From Neocallimastix lanati (nom. inval.) (Eukaryota > Neocallimastigomycota > Neocallimastigomycetes > Neocallimastigales > Neocallimastigaceae): 64,000 bases of DNA. The stretch is taken from assembly GCA_016946835.1 (NCBI GenBank), contig JACVTC010000002.1, positions 765,001 through 829,000 of the forward strand, written 5' to 3'. The notes under the pieces are model-generated. The model saw only the letters and a list, made by a program, of their open reading frames with translations. It did not search any database and was not told where the DNA came from. Made by a program: the position numbers and the translations under genes. Shown piece after piece: positions 22,684 through 36,372 of this stretch (its first letter is position 1; each line of letters opens with the position of its first letter).

Positions 22684-25600
22684 ATGGAGGATAAAAATTT
22701 ATTACATCAAATTAGTTTATTAAATCCAAAACTTAAAAGCAAGGATAGGGATTCAGTAAATATTAATAATGGAGAGGATGTGTCATCCTCATTGAGTCAA
22801 ATCAATTATAATCAGTTACCTTTTAATAATTCTTTAAATTCATCCCTCAATAATAACAATAATAATATGTTTGAAAATCAAGATGAAAATGAGGTACTCA
22901 ATTTATGGTCTTCAACCAACATTTTCTTTGATTCAATGGAAAATTCAGAATTAAGTAAGTGTTAATTTTAGAAATTTTATATTATTTTTTTTTATTTTTT
23001 ATTTTTTTTTTTTTATTTGGTTAAATATATATAAAAATTTATAAAGTTAAAATACATAGTTGTATGTGAAAATTACATATAAATATGTATTTTAATTTTT
23101 ATTTTATATTTTATATAATCGATTATTACAATTATTTTTATTATTATTTTTTTTATAAACATAATTATAAATATTTTTAATTAATAAATGCTTTTTATAA
23201 AAACAATGGAAATTTATATTTACAATATATTTTTTATATGTTTTTTTTTTTTTTTTTTTTATTTAATTTTTTTTTATTTAATTTTTATTTTTTTTTCCAT
23301 TTTTCCATTTTTTTATTATTTTATTATATTATATATTATTATTATTATTATTATTATTATTTTACTAAACCAAACCATACACAACTATAACCCTTCAAAA
23401 AAAAAAAAAATTAAATAAATAACAAAGATATTATACAACAAAATAATAATACCAATAATATGTCTAAAATGAATAACCAGGAGGATATAAATAATCTATT
23501 ACCGATGAGTGAGAGGGAAAGAGATAGACAGAAATATTATAAATTGAAAAAACGTGTCTATCCACATCGAGAGAGACATTCGGAGGAAGAAAATAGTCGT
23601 AGAAAGCTTAATGAAAATTTTATGAATAATCCTAATCAACGAGGCGATCTTCTCAATATTAATGATTTACAACAGTTTCTTGTCAGTAATACCAATACAA
23701 ATACGAATACTAATACTAATACAAATTCCAATAATAATAATAATAATCGTAGTTACAATAATAATAATAATAATAATGATAATAATAATAATAATATTAA
23801 TAATTCACCCTATCCTCTAGGGAATAACTTTTTAAGGCTTCCAGTTAGAGATACCAATACCTCTTATGCTATAGGGGTACCGCCTACTTCATCATCTATA
23901 ATACCTACCTTTTCAAATAACAATAATATTAATATTCATACTAATACTAATAGTTATAATCCAAGTAATAGTAGTAATAATGGCAATGACAACAACAACA
24001 ATACCAATAATAATAGCAATAATGGAAATTTCAATATCAGTCCTAATATAAATTTACGTCAATCCAGTCAACAACAACAACAACGTTCTTCATTCTATCC
24101 TGCATCAAGGACACAATCAAAAAATAAAAATGAAAAAAGAAAAAGTAATTTGTATACACAACTCCTCAACAGTATCAATCCCGATAATTATGGTAATGGT
24201 AGTGGAGGTGGTAATGGCCAAGGATATTATGGAGATAAAAATTCAGCAGATAAATTGGTAGATTCCAAAAATAAAGAAATAGCGGATAAGAAGAAGAGAA
24301 GATCTGCGGCCACGATGCGATGTCGAGAGAAAAAAAGAAATCAATTACAAAAAAAGGAGCAATATATTGGGTATTTAAAGAATCATGTTTTATTTTTAGA
24401 TGGTCTAATTTCACATATGGGAAATGAAATTAATTGGCTAAGAAAATCGTATATCACTCAGTATGGTGAACAGTCACTGGAAGAGGTGTACCATCAAAAT
24501 GGAAGGAGTATCGATCTAAGTTTTTTCCATGGTCATCCTTCTCTACCTATTGCTCAAAGTACTCTGTTGAATGCGCAACAATCCTCAACCTCTTTCCTTA
24601 GTACTGCTCCTGTTCCAGTTTTTCCCACTTCTTCTACTACCTCCAACACGACTACTAACACTAACACTAACACCAATAATACCAATACCAGTAACGGAAC
24701 CGGTACCAGTACCACTTCTTCTTCATCCTCCACTCTTCCTGCAAATAATAGTAGTAATGATGATCATGAAAATACATTGAAAATGGCCACTATCCTACAA
24801 TCTCTTACCCGAAAATCAAATATACCAATGTCAAGCACGAGTACCCCCTTAACGATGAAGATGAATATGAATATGAATACTATGGGAAATATGAATAATA
24901 TGAATATGGGTAACATGACGATAAGTAATATGAATATGAATAATTTAAATATGAATGGCATGAATGGTATGAATGGCATGAATGGTATGAGTGGTATGAG
25001 TGGTATGAGTGGCATAAGTAATTTAAGTAATATAGATAATATGAATGGCATGAATAGTATGAATAGTATGAATAATATGAGTGGTATAAGTAATTTAAAT
25101 ATAAGTACGAGTCAACCACTTTCTATCGAACCTACTTCCGCTCCCAATTTAACTACGACGACTTTTTCTACGCTAGAAGCTATGTCACAAGCTACTTTAT
25201 CTCAAACTTCTACACCAGCACAAGTCTCTTCACTAGCCTCACTCGATTTATCTTCCCTAACTCAAAATAAATCTCAATCACTTCCAAGTTTAAATACCCT
25301 AAATGCCTTAATTAACCTATCCAGTGATCAAAAGGAACTACTCATTAAGCTACTTAAAAAACCAGATCTTGCCTTAAAATTAACTTCTTCCCTCTCTTCC
25401 TCCTCCTCTACCAATAATGTCAATACGACTATGAATACAAATGATAATCATGATCATGATCATGATCATGATCATGATCCTACTAATGAAATTTCACCTG
25501 TTGGAGTTACCGGTGTCCTCCCCACTTCTTCCTCCATCACTTCTATGCCACCACCCCTAGCTACCAATACTAATACTACGTCTACCACGAATACAAATAC

Positions 25601-26069
25601 TAATACTAATACTAATAATAATACTAATACTAATACAAATAAAAATACTAATACTAATACTAATACTAATACTAATACTAATGCTTCATCTCATAGGATT
25701 ACCTCTACACCATCATCACTATCGACTTCGTTAGCTTCCATTCAAGGAAGTCTATTAACCTCCATTTCTCCTCCTACTCCTTCTTCTCTACTTCCTTCGA
25801 ATCGAACCACTGCCGCCGCCGCCCTGCTCACCCCAACTAAATCCTCCCTACCTAAAAAAAAAAATTCACCAAAAAAAAGCCGTGAGAAAAAGCCTACTCC
25901 AACCACCGCATCCGCATCCTCACCATCTACCGTGACGACAACGACAACGACAACGACAACAACAACAACAACAACAACAACTTCATCCAATCCTTCGATA
26001 CCAGCTACTACCACCTCCTCTTCCTCACAAGATAAAAATAGTCTAGAAAAAAAAATATATTATATATAA
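22684..26069 (+). CDS. bZIP transcription factor, two exons, 970 aa
   Basis: Join 22684-22954 and 23428-26069. A GTAAGT donor at 22955 and an AG acceptor at 23426-23427 restore one frame (...SELN|IIQQNNNTNNMSKM), giving 970 residues. Residues 70-90 (ENEVLNLWSSTNIFFDSMEN) are acidic with aromatic residues and look like an activation segment. The basic region (about 375-395) contains KKKRRSAATMRCREKKR. A zipper follows with Leu407, Leu414, Met421 and Leu428 at seven-residue spacing. The usually invariant Asn of N-x7-R is Arg382 here, paired with Arg390. The rest is low-complexity: Asn/Thr tracts, a Met-Asn-Gly stretch coded by repeated ATGAAT units (about 24850-25090), HDHDHD (25450-25480), poly-Thr near the C-terminus, and a basic KKKNSPKKSREKK patch. 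It should be a nuclear DNA-binding homodimer or heterodimer; target and pathway cannot be told. The poly-A end (LEKKIYYI) may be a slipped frame, since coding-like sequence continues after the stop. Confidence 0.85.
22955..23427 (+). other. Spliceosomal intron of the bZIP gene (473 bp)
   Basis: Donor GTAAGT, acceptor AACAAAG, candidate branch point TACTAAA at 23363. Phase 1. Very T-rich inside. Both flanking exons stay open across the join, and exon 1 has no other nearby continuation. Confidence 0.82.
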
Positions 26070-26499
26070 CAACAACAGCAAACAAAAAACAGGAAGTAAT
26101 AAGTAGTAACAACAAAAAAAAAAAAAAAAAATTGGTGTCATTCACCACCATAACTACAACTACTATAACAACAACTACAACCAACAACTACTATAACAAC
26201 AACCAACCAACCAACCAACAACATCAACTACAACTACACCGATCTATTTCCTACAACCAACTATTACCATCACTGCCACCTACCACCCACCGGTACCAAT
26301 ATAACAAGTACTACTAAAAAAAAAAAAAAAATAGAAAAAAAAAATAATTTTTTTTTTTTATAATTTTTTTATTTTATATTTTATTTATTTATTTTATATT
26401 AGTGTAATTATATTTAAATATATATATATATATATATTTTTTTTTAGTTTAGTATTTTTATACAATTTTTAATTTTTTTTTTATATATATATATAATGA

Positions 26500-26553
<54 letters not shown>

Positions 26554-27140
26554 TATATATTTATATATATATATAATTTTTTATTTATTTTTTATTTATA
26601 TATATAAATATATATAAATATATATATATATTTTTTTTAAAAAAATAATAATAAAAATAATAATAATAATAAAAATTATTAATAAGTTTTATTTTTTATT
26701 TTTTTTTTTTTATTTATTTTTTATATAATTTTTTTTTTATTTTTATTGCATTATTTAATCATTATTATTTATATATACATATAATATAATAAAACAAAAA
26801 AAAAAAAAAAAAAAAAGTACTAGAAAAAAAAAAAAAAAAAACCAATCTTCTACTACTTCTTATTTATAAATACAACAAACTTAAAACTACAACACCACCA
26901 CCACGAAACTACTATTTTTTTTTTTTCATAATGAACTACTACTAACTACTACTACTACTACTAACTACTAACTACTCTCTTCATAGAAGTCAAGTTAAAT
27001 AATAAGGAAGAAAAAAAAAATTTATCATGAAACTGCAACACCACCACGAAACAACTATTTTTTTTTTTTTTTTCATAATGAACTACTACTAACTACTCTC
27101 TTCATAGAAGTCAAGTCAAATAATAAGGAAGAAGAAAAAA
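26070..27140. other. 3' region of the bZIP gene with C-rich triplet repeats
   Basis: 26070-26310 is rich in CAA/ACT/CCA triplets, unlike ordinary intergenic DNA here. In a frame two A's shorter than the annotated end it stays open for about 45 codons, so it may be former coding sequence or 3' UTR. 26310-26860 is homopolymeric A/T. Confidence 0.5.
26886..27135 (+). repeat. Direct repeat of about 0.12-0.14 kb
   Basis: CAACACCACCACGAAAC... T-tract ...TCATAATGAACTACTACTAA... CTCTTCATAGAAGTCAAG occurs at 26886-27012 and 27029-27135. The copies differ mainly in an ACT triplet run, longer in the first. Confidence 0.88.
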
Positions 27141-29206
27141 AAAATAAAAAAAAAAAAACTTTTTTATTTTTTATTTTTTATTTATTGTTTTTATTATTTC
27201 ACACAATGATTACTTTTTTTTATTTTTTTTTTTACAAACTAAATAAAAAATTAAAAGTAATAATTTAAATTAAATAAATAAAAGTAAATCAATAATAAAA
27301 AATAAAAATAAAAAAAAAAATTTTTTTTTTAATAATTAAATAATAAATAATAAATAATAAATAATAAAAAAGAATATTTATAAATTAATAATAAATAATT
27401 AAATAATAAATAATAACAAAATGAGTACTAATAAATTATTAAATAATAATAAAAAAGAATATTTATTATTAAATAATAAATAATTAAAAAAGAGTATTTA
27501 TTAATAAATAATAACTACTATTAATATTACCAATAAAAAAAAATAATCATTATTTTTACTTTTATAAATCTATTCTATATTCTATTATTTATTTATTTAT
27601 TTATTTAATCCATATTAATTGATGGATGGATACTATTCCATTCCAATTCCAATTTATATAATAATAATTTTTTTTATTCATTTAATATTTTTTTATTTAT
27701 TTAATAGTTTTTTTATTCATTTATTTATCCTCTATATCCTCTAATAAATGTGTTAAATCACTTTCCATGATAATGATGATGATGATGATGATAATGATGC
27801 CATTCTCCTCCACTTATTTAGAGAAATCTTATACCATTTGTTTCTAAATATATATACGTATATTTTTAAAAAAAAATATTATGAATAAAGTGAATATCAT
27901 ATTGAATTATAATATAAAATTAAATTAAATATTAAATAATAAAATTAAATAAAAAAAAATTATATAATAAATAAAAAAAAAATTAAAAAAAAAAAAAAAA
28001 ATTCAATTCATCGCATTTAAGATTAAAATTTTTTTTTCTATCAGGAAAAAAAAATTATAAACTTTTTAATAATTTATTAACTTTATAATCTAATTTAATG
28101 TCAATACCTTTTATTATATATTGATTATATATTAATAAATTATTGTTAATATATATTTAATATATAATTAATACATATAATTTTAAAAAATTTTTTTTTT
28201 AAATTTCTCATTTCATTTCAAAAAAAAAAAATTTTTTTTAATTTAATTTAATTTAATTTATTTAAAATTATCTATTTTTCCATGATTTATCCATTTTTTA
28301 TTTGGAATTGGTTACATCATCAACAGCAAATTTAATTTAATTTTAATTAAAAGATTTTTAAAATGAATCAAAAAAAATTTAAAAAATTATTTTCATCTTT
28401 TTATTACATTTACAAATGTATTTTTATATTAACAGATATGAAAGTTTATTGGATGAATAATTGTAAATAATGATTGTAATTGTATTTATCATATGATAAT
28501 GAAAAGGATTATTTTTATAGGATGGATGACACATAACCTTTTTTTTTTAATTAAAGTTTTTTTTTTATTTCTATTTTTATTTTTATTAATGCTTAATTAT
28601 TGACTTATTTATTTAACTATTATTATTTTTATTCATTTATTTATTATTATTTCTATTTCTATTCATATATTTAATTATTATTTTTTTTTATTCATTTATT
28701 ATTTCCATTCATTTATTTATAGATTAATTATTCAATTATTAGTTTTTATTAGTTATTTTTATTTGTAATATAGAGTTTATATTAAGAATAAAAAAAAAAT
28801 AAAAAAATAAAATAAAAAATAAAAAGTAATCATAAAATGTTAAACTTTTTTTTTTAATTATTTTCAACTTTTATTTTATTAATAATATTTAAAAGTTGAA
28901 AATAATTATAAAAAAAAAAAAAAAAAAAAAGTTGAAAGTTGAAAATAAATTAAAAAAAGTTTAATTATTAATAGTGAATGGAATTTTTTTTTTTTTCCTC
29001 TTTTTTTCCATTTTTTTATTTTTTATTATTTATTAAAAATAAAATAAAAAATATAAAAAAAATTATTTATAAAAAGTAAAAAAATTATTTATAAAAAAAA
29101 AAAAGAATTATCGTAACAATTTCCGATTCTTTTTTTTTTTTTTTAACTTGTTATTTCTGAAAAGTTAAATTAAAAACACTTAAATCTAATCCTCATTCTC
29201 AATAAA
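27141..29206. other. AT-rich intergenic DNA
   Basis: No gene seen. AAATAAT satellite fragments at 27340-27510, an ATG triplet run near 27770-27795, and a foldback hairpin at 28856-28907. Confidence 0.6.
28856..28907. other. Perfect 18-bp hairpin
   Basis: AATTATTTTCAACTTTTA at 28856-28873 and its exact complement at 28890-28907, loop of 16 bases. T and A tracts outside could extend the stem. Further GTTGAAA words follow at 28931-28950. Confidence 0.75.
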
Positions 29207-29743
29207 AAAAATAATAAATAATAAATAATAAATAATAAATAATTGAACAATAAATAATAAATAATAAACAATAAATAATAAAAAAAGAGTATTTATTAAT
29301 AAATAATAAATATTAAATATTAAATATTAAATAATAAATAATAAATAAATAAATAATTAATTAATAATAAATAATAAATAATAAATAATAAATAATTGAA
29401 TAATAAATAATAAATAATAAATAATTAATGACAAATAATAAATAATAAATAATAAATAATAAAAAGAGTATTTATTAAATAAATAATGAAATAATAAATA
29501 AATAAATAAATAATGAAATAATTACATCTTCATTATTATTATTATTATTATTATTTATTATTTATTATTATTATTAAAAATTTTATTACATTTTAATATA
29601 TAGTTTATATATATATAAATATATATATATAATATATTTCACTATTGAATTAACTATTGAATTAAAATTTAAATAAATATTTTTTTTTGTTAATTTAAAA
29701 TTTTTTTTTATTTTTAATATAAAATTTTTTAATTTATTTTTAT

Positions 29744-29758
29744 GACATGTTCCATGTC
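29744..29758. promoter_or_regulatory. GACATG-TTC-CATGTC dyad, copy 1
   Basis: Perfect 6-bp inverted halves with a 3-bp spacer, inside a wider TGACA...TGTCA dyad. G/C-containing symmetry in otherwise A/T DNA suggests a protein-binding site, but no gene is near. Confidence 0.35.
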
Positions 29759-30647
29759 CTGTCAAAATGTATACATTAATTCATACATTAAATAAATAAT
29801 CCATAAATCAAAAAAAGGATTAATTTTCAACCAAAAAAAAAATAATCTAAAAAGAAAAAATTAAATTAATTTATTTATTTATTAAATATTTATTTATTTA
29901 TTTAAATAATTCATAAAAAATCATAAAATTTTTTATGAATTATTAAAAATCTATTTTATATTATAATATTATATTCATATAAAATATTATATTATATTAT
30001 ATCAATATAAAAAATAAAATTTAAAATTAAAAAAAAATTTAAATTCATTTTATATGTATTATTAAATTTTTTTAAAAAAAAATATATATATATTTAAATA
30101 TTCATTTTTATCTTGTTAAAGATAAAAATAAAATAATAAATAATAAGTAATAAATAATAAATAATTGAACAATAAATAATAAATAATAAACAATAAATAA
30201 TAAAAAAAGAGTATTTATTAATAAATAATAAATATTAAATATTAAATATTAAATAATAAATAATAAATAAATAAATAATTAATAATAAATAATAAATAAT
30301 AAATAATAAATAATTGAATAATAAATAATAAATAATAAATAATTAATGACAAATAATAAATAATAAATAATAAATAATAAAAAGAGTATTTATTAAATAA
30401 ATAATGAAATAATAAATAAATAATGAAATAATGAAATAATTACATCTTCATTATTATTATTATTATTATTATTATTTATTATTTATTATTATTAAAAACT
30501 TTATTACATTTTAATATATAGTTTATATATATATAAATATATATATAATATATTTCACTATTGAATTAAATTTTAAATAAATATTTTTTTTTGTTAATTT
30601 AAAATTTTTTTTTATTTTTAATTTAAATTTTTTTAATTTATTTTTAT

Positions 30648-30662
30648 GACATGTTCCATGTC
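30648..30662. promoter_or_regulatory. GACATG-TTC-CATGTC dyad, copy 2
   Basis: Same dyad, unchanged, in the second copy of the 0.9-kb duplication while the A/T flanks have drifted slightly. Confidence 0.35.
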
Positions 30663-31057
30663 CTGTCAAAATGTATACATTAATGCATACATTAAATAAA
30701 TAATCCATAAATCAAAAAAAGGATTAATTTTCAACCAAAAAAAAAATAATCTAAAAAGAAAAAATTAAATTAATTTATTTATTTATTAAATATTTATTTA
30801 TTTATTTAAATAATTCATAAAAAACCATAAAAATTTTTATGAATTATTAAAAATCTTTTTTATATTATAATATTATATTATATTATATTATATTATATTA
30901 TATTATATTATTTCCATATAAAAAATAAAATTTAAAATTAAAAAAAAAATTTAAATTCATTTTATATGTATTATTATTAAATTTTTTTTAAAAAAAAAAA
31001 AAGATATATATATTTAAATATTCATTTTTATCTTTTGTTAAAGATAAAAATAAAATA

Positions 31058-33890
31058 TTAATAATAATATTATTATTAATAAAAAGTACAGCTGTTAAGA
31101 TATTAAATAAAAAATAATAAATAATAAATAATATATAGTTTTTTTTTTTGGTTGAATTTTAATTGTATTTATTCTTTTTTTTTTTTTTATAAAAGTTATT
31201 CATAAATTTATTAGAAGGTCAGGAAAAAAAGTATTTATAAATTTATGTCAATTTTTTATCTTACTATTTATCTTTTTAACTTTTTCTAAATTATTATTTA
31301 TTATTTATTATCTAATTATTTAATTATTTAATTATTTATTATACTTTTTTTTATTTATATATATATATATTCCATTATATGCAAATATAGTGTGTGTGGT
31401 ATGTACATTATTTATAGTACAATACATTTTATTTTATTACATTAATCTCAGCGTTCTAACCAACATTTATCATTTATCTAATACTACTTTTATATACAAG
31501 ATATTAGATGTATATTAATAGATGCATAGATATATAAATAGATAAATAGATATAAATATATAAATATATAAATATAAATATATAATATATTTTAATTTTT
31601 AAATTTATATAAATTCCATTATTAACATAGATTTTATGAGTCAGTCACTTGATCTCAATTCCATGGAATGTTTATATATATAAAACTTATTCATTATATG
31701 TATCTTATTAGATATTCATCTATCATTAATACATAATAGATAAACAAACTAAATCTATTAATTCAATCTTTATTTTATTTTATTTTATTTCATCTATAGG
31801 TGAATGAATAAATTTAAAATTAATTATTCATCCATCCATCCATCATCGGAATCTTTTTTTTTTTTTTTTTTTAATCCTAATTCTATATATATAATATATA
31901 ATATATAATATTTATTATTTAATTATTTATATATTTTATATTTCTTATTTATACATTTTATATTTCTTATTTATATATTTATATAATATATTATTTATTA
32001 TTTATTTATATTCTTTTTTTTTTTTTTTTTTTAGTTTTTTTTAAACCATTCAAAAATAGCAAGGTTAAAATAATTTAAAGAGTTTTTCCCCTCAATCGAC
32101 TAATGATTTGTAATACGTAAAAAAAAATAAAAAAAAAAAAATTTATTATTTTATTATTTATATTTTATTTTATTTTATTTTATATAGAATAAATAAAAAA
32201 AGAAAAACATATTTATTATAATTATTAAATAAATAAATTATATAAATTATTCATATATTCTTAAAATCTATTGAATATAGAATTTATATCTATTATAAAT
32301 TTTATATTAGTGATAGTTTCTATATATTTCATATTTATATTTTATTTAATAATATATTTTATAATGTATCATAAATAAATTTTTTTTCTTTTTAAAAAAA
32401 TTAAGCTTTCTATAATGATGAAAAAAATTTTTTTTCTGGAATTTGAATTGTTTCATTTATTCTATTTATTTATTTATATTACTTATATATTATTTATTTA
32501 TGATCTCTATATATTATATTTAAACTTATTCTATATAAATTAAATGATATTATTGATGCTTTATATTAATACCAAGAAAAAATTTAACGATATACATCAA
32601 TCGAAAAGAATATATAAAAGAATATAATTTAATGATCTACATCAATCGAAAAGAATATATAAAAGAATATATAAAAGAATATAGTTTAATATATATTAAA
32701 TTAAAGTTTTATTCATTTCATAAATTTTAAGATTTGTTGGTAGACTAAAAATAAAGTTTAATTCTATTTATGGAATATGGTCACGGATGACCCAATTAAA
32801 AAATTAAAATTTTTAAATTAATTAAAAATAAAAAAAAATTTAAAAATTAAAATTAAAAATAAAAAATTTAATCTTATAAAAAAGAATAAAAAAAAAAAAT
32901 TAAAAATTAAAATATATATTTAATGACATGTATGAGAATAAAAAAATAATAATAAAAATATAATAATAAAAAATAATAAAAAATAATAATAAATAATAAT
33001 AATAATAAAAATTGAATGGTTATATTATATAAATTTTATAAGTTAATCTTTATATTTGTTAATATTAATAATTATTTTTTATTTATTTTTATTATAAGTT
33101 TCATATTATAATAATAAAATTTAAATAAAATAATAAAAAATAAAATTTAAATAAAATAATAAAAAATAAAATTTAAATAAAATAAAATAAAAAAAAAATA
33201 ATAAAATTAAAAATTTTAAATTAAATTAAATGTTGAATTATTGGGCAAATATCATTTCATTTGCATAAAAAAAAAAAAGTAGTGTTTAAAAAAAATATAT
33301 ATATAATATTAAATAATAATTAAAATATAAAATTATAAATATAAAACAATAAATTGAAATAAAATTAAAGTAATACTAATAATTAATACTAATAATTATA
33401 ATAATTAATAAAAAAATTTAAAAAAAAAATTAAAATAAAATAAAAATTAATTATAATCATAATCATAATAAAAATATAATTATATAAAAGAAAAAAAAAA
33501 ACTTTTTTTTTTTGGTTATTAGTCATTCTATATCCTTTTAAAAAAAATGATATGGAAAATAAAAAATAAAATTATTAAATTTATTTCTTTATTAGTAATT
33601 ATTATTAATTATTAATTATTAATTATTAAAAACAAAAAAAAAAAAAAAAATTTTTTTTTTTTTATTTCTTAATAATAATATTCAATATAAATATATTCAA
33701 TATATTATATATATTACTGTTGTTATTGTAATAATATCCATTTTTATTGAAAATTAACAAAAATTTCCATTATTATTATTATTATTATTATTATTTTTTT
33801 ATCAAAATAATTGGTTCCAAGAGTTATTTTGTTTATGAAATATTAATAATAAAAATTTTTTAAAAAAAAAAAAAAATAATCCTTGACTAA
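31058..33890. other. AT-rich intergenic DNA
   Basis: No gene seen. Contains a 53-bp tandem duplication (ACATCAATCGAAAAGAATAT at about 32595 and 32639) and AAAATAAAATTTAAATAAAA repeats near 33110-33180. Confidence 0.6.
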
Positions 33891-33959
33891 CCATAGATTA
33901 AAAATTTGGTAGCAGTGTTCCATGGTTACTAACTTTTAATTATTGGTTAATCCTATTAG

Positions 33960-34012
<53 letters not shown>

Positions 34013-34528
34013 CTTTAAAAAAATTAAAAAAATCTCTCTTGCCTACTCCTCCTAAATCCCCTCCTTCTTTTTTACTACCTTAGTAACCCTATTAACCAAA
34101 AAGAATTGAAAATTTCTAAAGAGAGGGAAGAACCCTTTTTTTTTTGAAAATCTTTAGGATGACATGCTAAAGGAAAGGAAAAAGGTGATGAACAGGTTTA
34201 CTCCAATAAAAAAAAAAAAAAAAAAAAAGAACAACTCATGTAATGTTTTTTTTTTTTTTAATATAAAAAAATTTCCCTCCCACCTTCCCTACCTCACTCT
34301 CTTCTTAATGATGGGTAGGATTTCTTCCTTCCTTCCTTCATATAAGGAAGCGAGCAGGCATCATGAGTCCTCTTTTTAAGTTTACAATTTAGTAAGGTAT
34401 CCTCTCACTTTATTTTATATTTTTCTTTTACTTTACTTTACTTTAAAAAAAAAAAAAAAAAAGAAATTAGATCTAAAAAAATATAAATGAAATAAATTTA
34501 TCAATTTTTATTATTAATAAAATAAACA

Positions 34529-34561
<33 letters not shown>

Positions 34562-35110
34562 TAATAGTGTTGTCATGGTTCAATCAGTAATTGATGATTA
34601 CCATTATTAAAGTGTGTTATATTAATTATTTTTTATTTAATCTTTTTTATTTAATTTTTTTTATCACCTATACATATTCAACAGTTTTCTTTAACCATTT
34701 TTTTTTATGTTGGCAGGGAATGATCGATTAATTGGAATGATTGAAAAAAAAAAAAAAATAATGGTACCAATTTTTTACATTTTTTAATTCAATTTGTTGT
34801 GGCTAACTCAAGAAAATTCTCTTCGATAATAAAGATATAAAAAAGATATAAAGATATAAAGATCTATATAAAAGATATAAAAGATATAAAGATCTATATA
34901 AAAGATATAAAAGATATAAAGATATAAAAGATATAAAAGATATAAAAGATATATATATACATATATATATTTTTTATGATAAAGAAATGAAATGAATGGA
35001 ACATTTTTCTCTTTCTCTTTCTCCTTTTTTTTTTTTTATGGTACCGATCCCAAGGATATGGACTGTTTTTTTTTTTTATGGTATCGATCTCGATCTCAAG
35101 GATATGGACT

Positions 35111-35150
<40 letters not shown>

Positions 35151-35804
35151 GTCCATGGAGGGGTGAATGAAAAAAAAAAGGAAATAGACCTATATCCGAT
35201 GTACTAATTAACCGTTTTTTTTTCTATATATATTATTTGTTATTCGTTTTTAAGCTTGGAGGATAGGGTTGACCTTGGAGTTGGTAGGTAATAATTATTA
35301 TTTATATTAATAACATATCATATCATAGTAATTTATACCTAATATCATTGTAATGAGTCTATTGTATTTTTTTTTTTTTTATAGTATTATCTAAACTCGT
35401 AGGTAGCTATTGTAAAAATGAAAAATATAGGAGATTCATCACTCCAAAAACTTATGTGTTAAAAAGACTATATATTAACTGGTAGGAATCTCTTTTTTTT
35501 TTTAGAAGTCTTTCACTACTAACATTTTATTATACTTTTTTTTTCATTTTAGTTTATATATGATGGTTTTACAGAAAATTACTACATACACGGTGCTTTT
35601 TTTTTAATCGATTAGAAAATCAAAAACTCAAAGATAAAATAAAAAAAAAAAAAGAGGGAGAGAGAGATGATTATTTATTATAACAAAATATATACAACAG
35701 TTTTTTTATTCTATTTAAATAAATAATTATCAACAATTGAAAAAAAGAAAAAAAAAAAAAACTTCGTATTAATGGGAGGGAGGGGAGGGAATCCTAAAAA
35801 AAAA

Positions 35805-35838
<34 letters not shown>

Positions 35839-36112
35839 CTTAGTTGGATTATCAATGGTTTTTTTTGAGAATTTTTTTGTGAAAAAAAAGAGATTAGTAT
35901 GGAGTAGTACTTCAACAACACCAATTTTTTTTTCTTTTTTTTTTTTTTTAAATCATTCATTCCTATTCTTATGTTTTTTTTTTCAGGAAAACAGGTATGG
36001 GTAATGGGTAACAATGATATGCTTTGAAATCCATGTAAACCGTGTTAAAGTTAACCCTTCCCAATAAACTACAACTATTTATATATTTCAGAAAAAAAGA
36101 AATCATCCCAAG

Positions 36113-36161
36113 TTACATCAAGGTTATAGAGAGAGAGAGAATTTTTAATACCTTGATGTAA
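36113..36161. other. 12-bp hairpin around a GA repeat
   Basis: TTACATCAAGGT (36113-36124) and its exact complement ACCTTGATGTAA (36150-36161), loop of 25 bases containing GAGAGAGAGAGA. Confidence 0.7.
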
Positions 36162-36372
36162 TCATGTCTCATGTCTCATGTCAAACAGTTCCATGAAGGA
36201 AGATTAATTCCTATGCTACTCATCTATCTTTTGTTTCTTTATCAACCTATAGTCTAACCTAATCCCTCTCTCTTATGTATTATAAACAGGAGCAACCGCC
36301 CCCCCTTTACTGATTTATTTTATAGATAGATAAAATTATAAAAAAAAATAAAAATATAAAAATATAAAAATA

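Larger units (their letters stand above)
29208..31057 (+). repeat. 0.9-kb tandem duplication
   Basis: Copies at about 29208-30127 and 30128-31057 share an AAATAAT satellite block, AGAGTATTTATTAATAAATA, a TTATTA microsatellite, TATGACATGTTCCATGTCCT, a poly-A block and TTTATCTT(TT)GTTAAAGATA. The spacing is 904 bp at the GACATG site and 922 bp at the left edge, so small indels separate them. No coding potential. Confidence 0.92.

Noticed and set aside
24175-26014. Antisense and alternative frames within the bZIP gene
   Set aside because: Shadows of the Asn/Thr-rich coding strand; low-complexity and overlapping a better-supported gene.
34164-34379. 71-codon frame in the less AT-rich region
   Set aside because: Interrupted by poly-Lys and poly-Phe from homopolymers, no family resemblance, no supporting neighbours.
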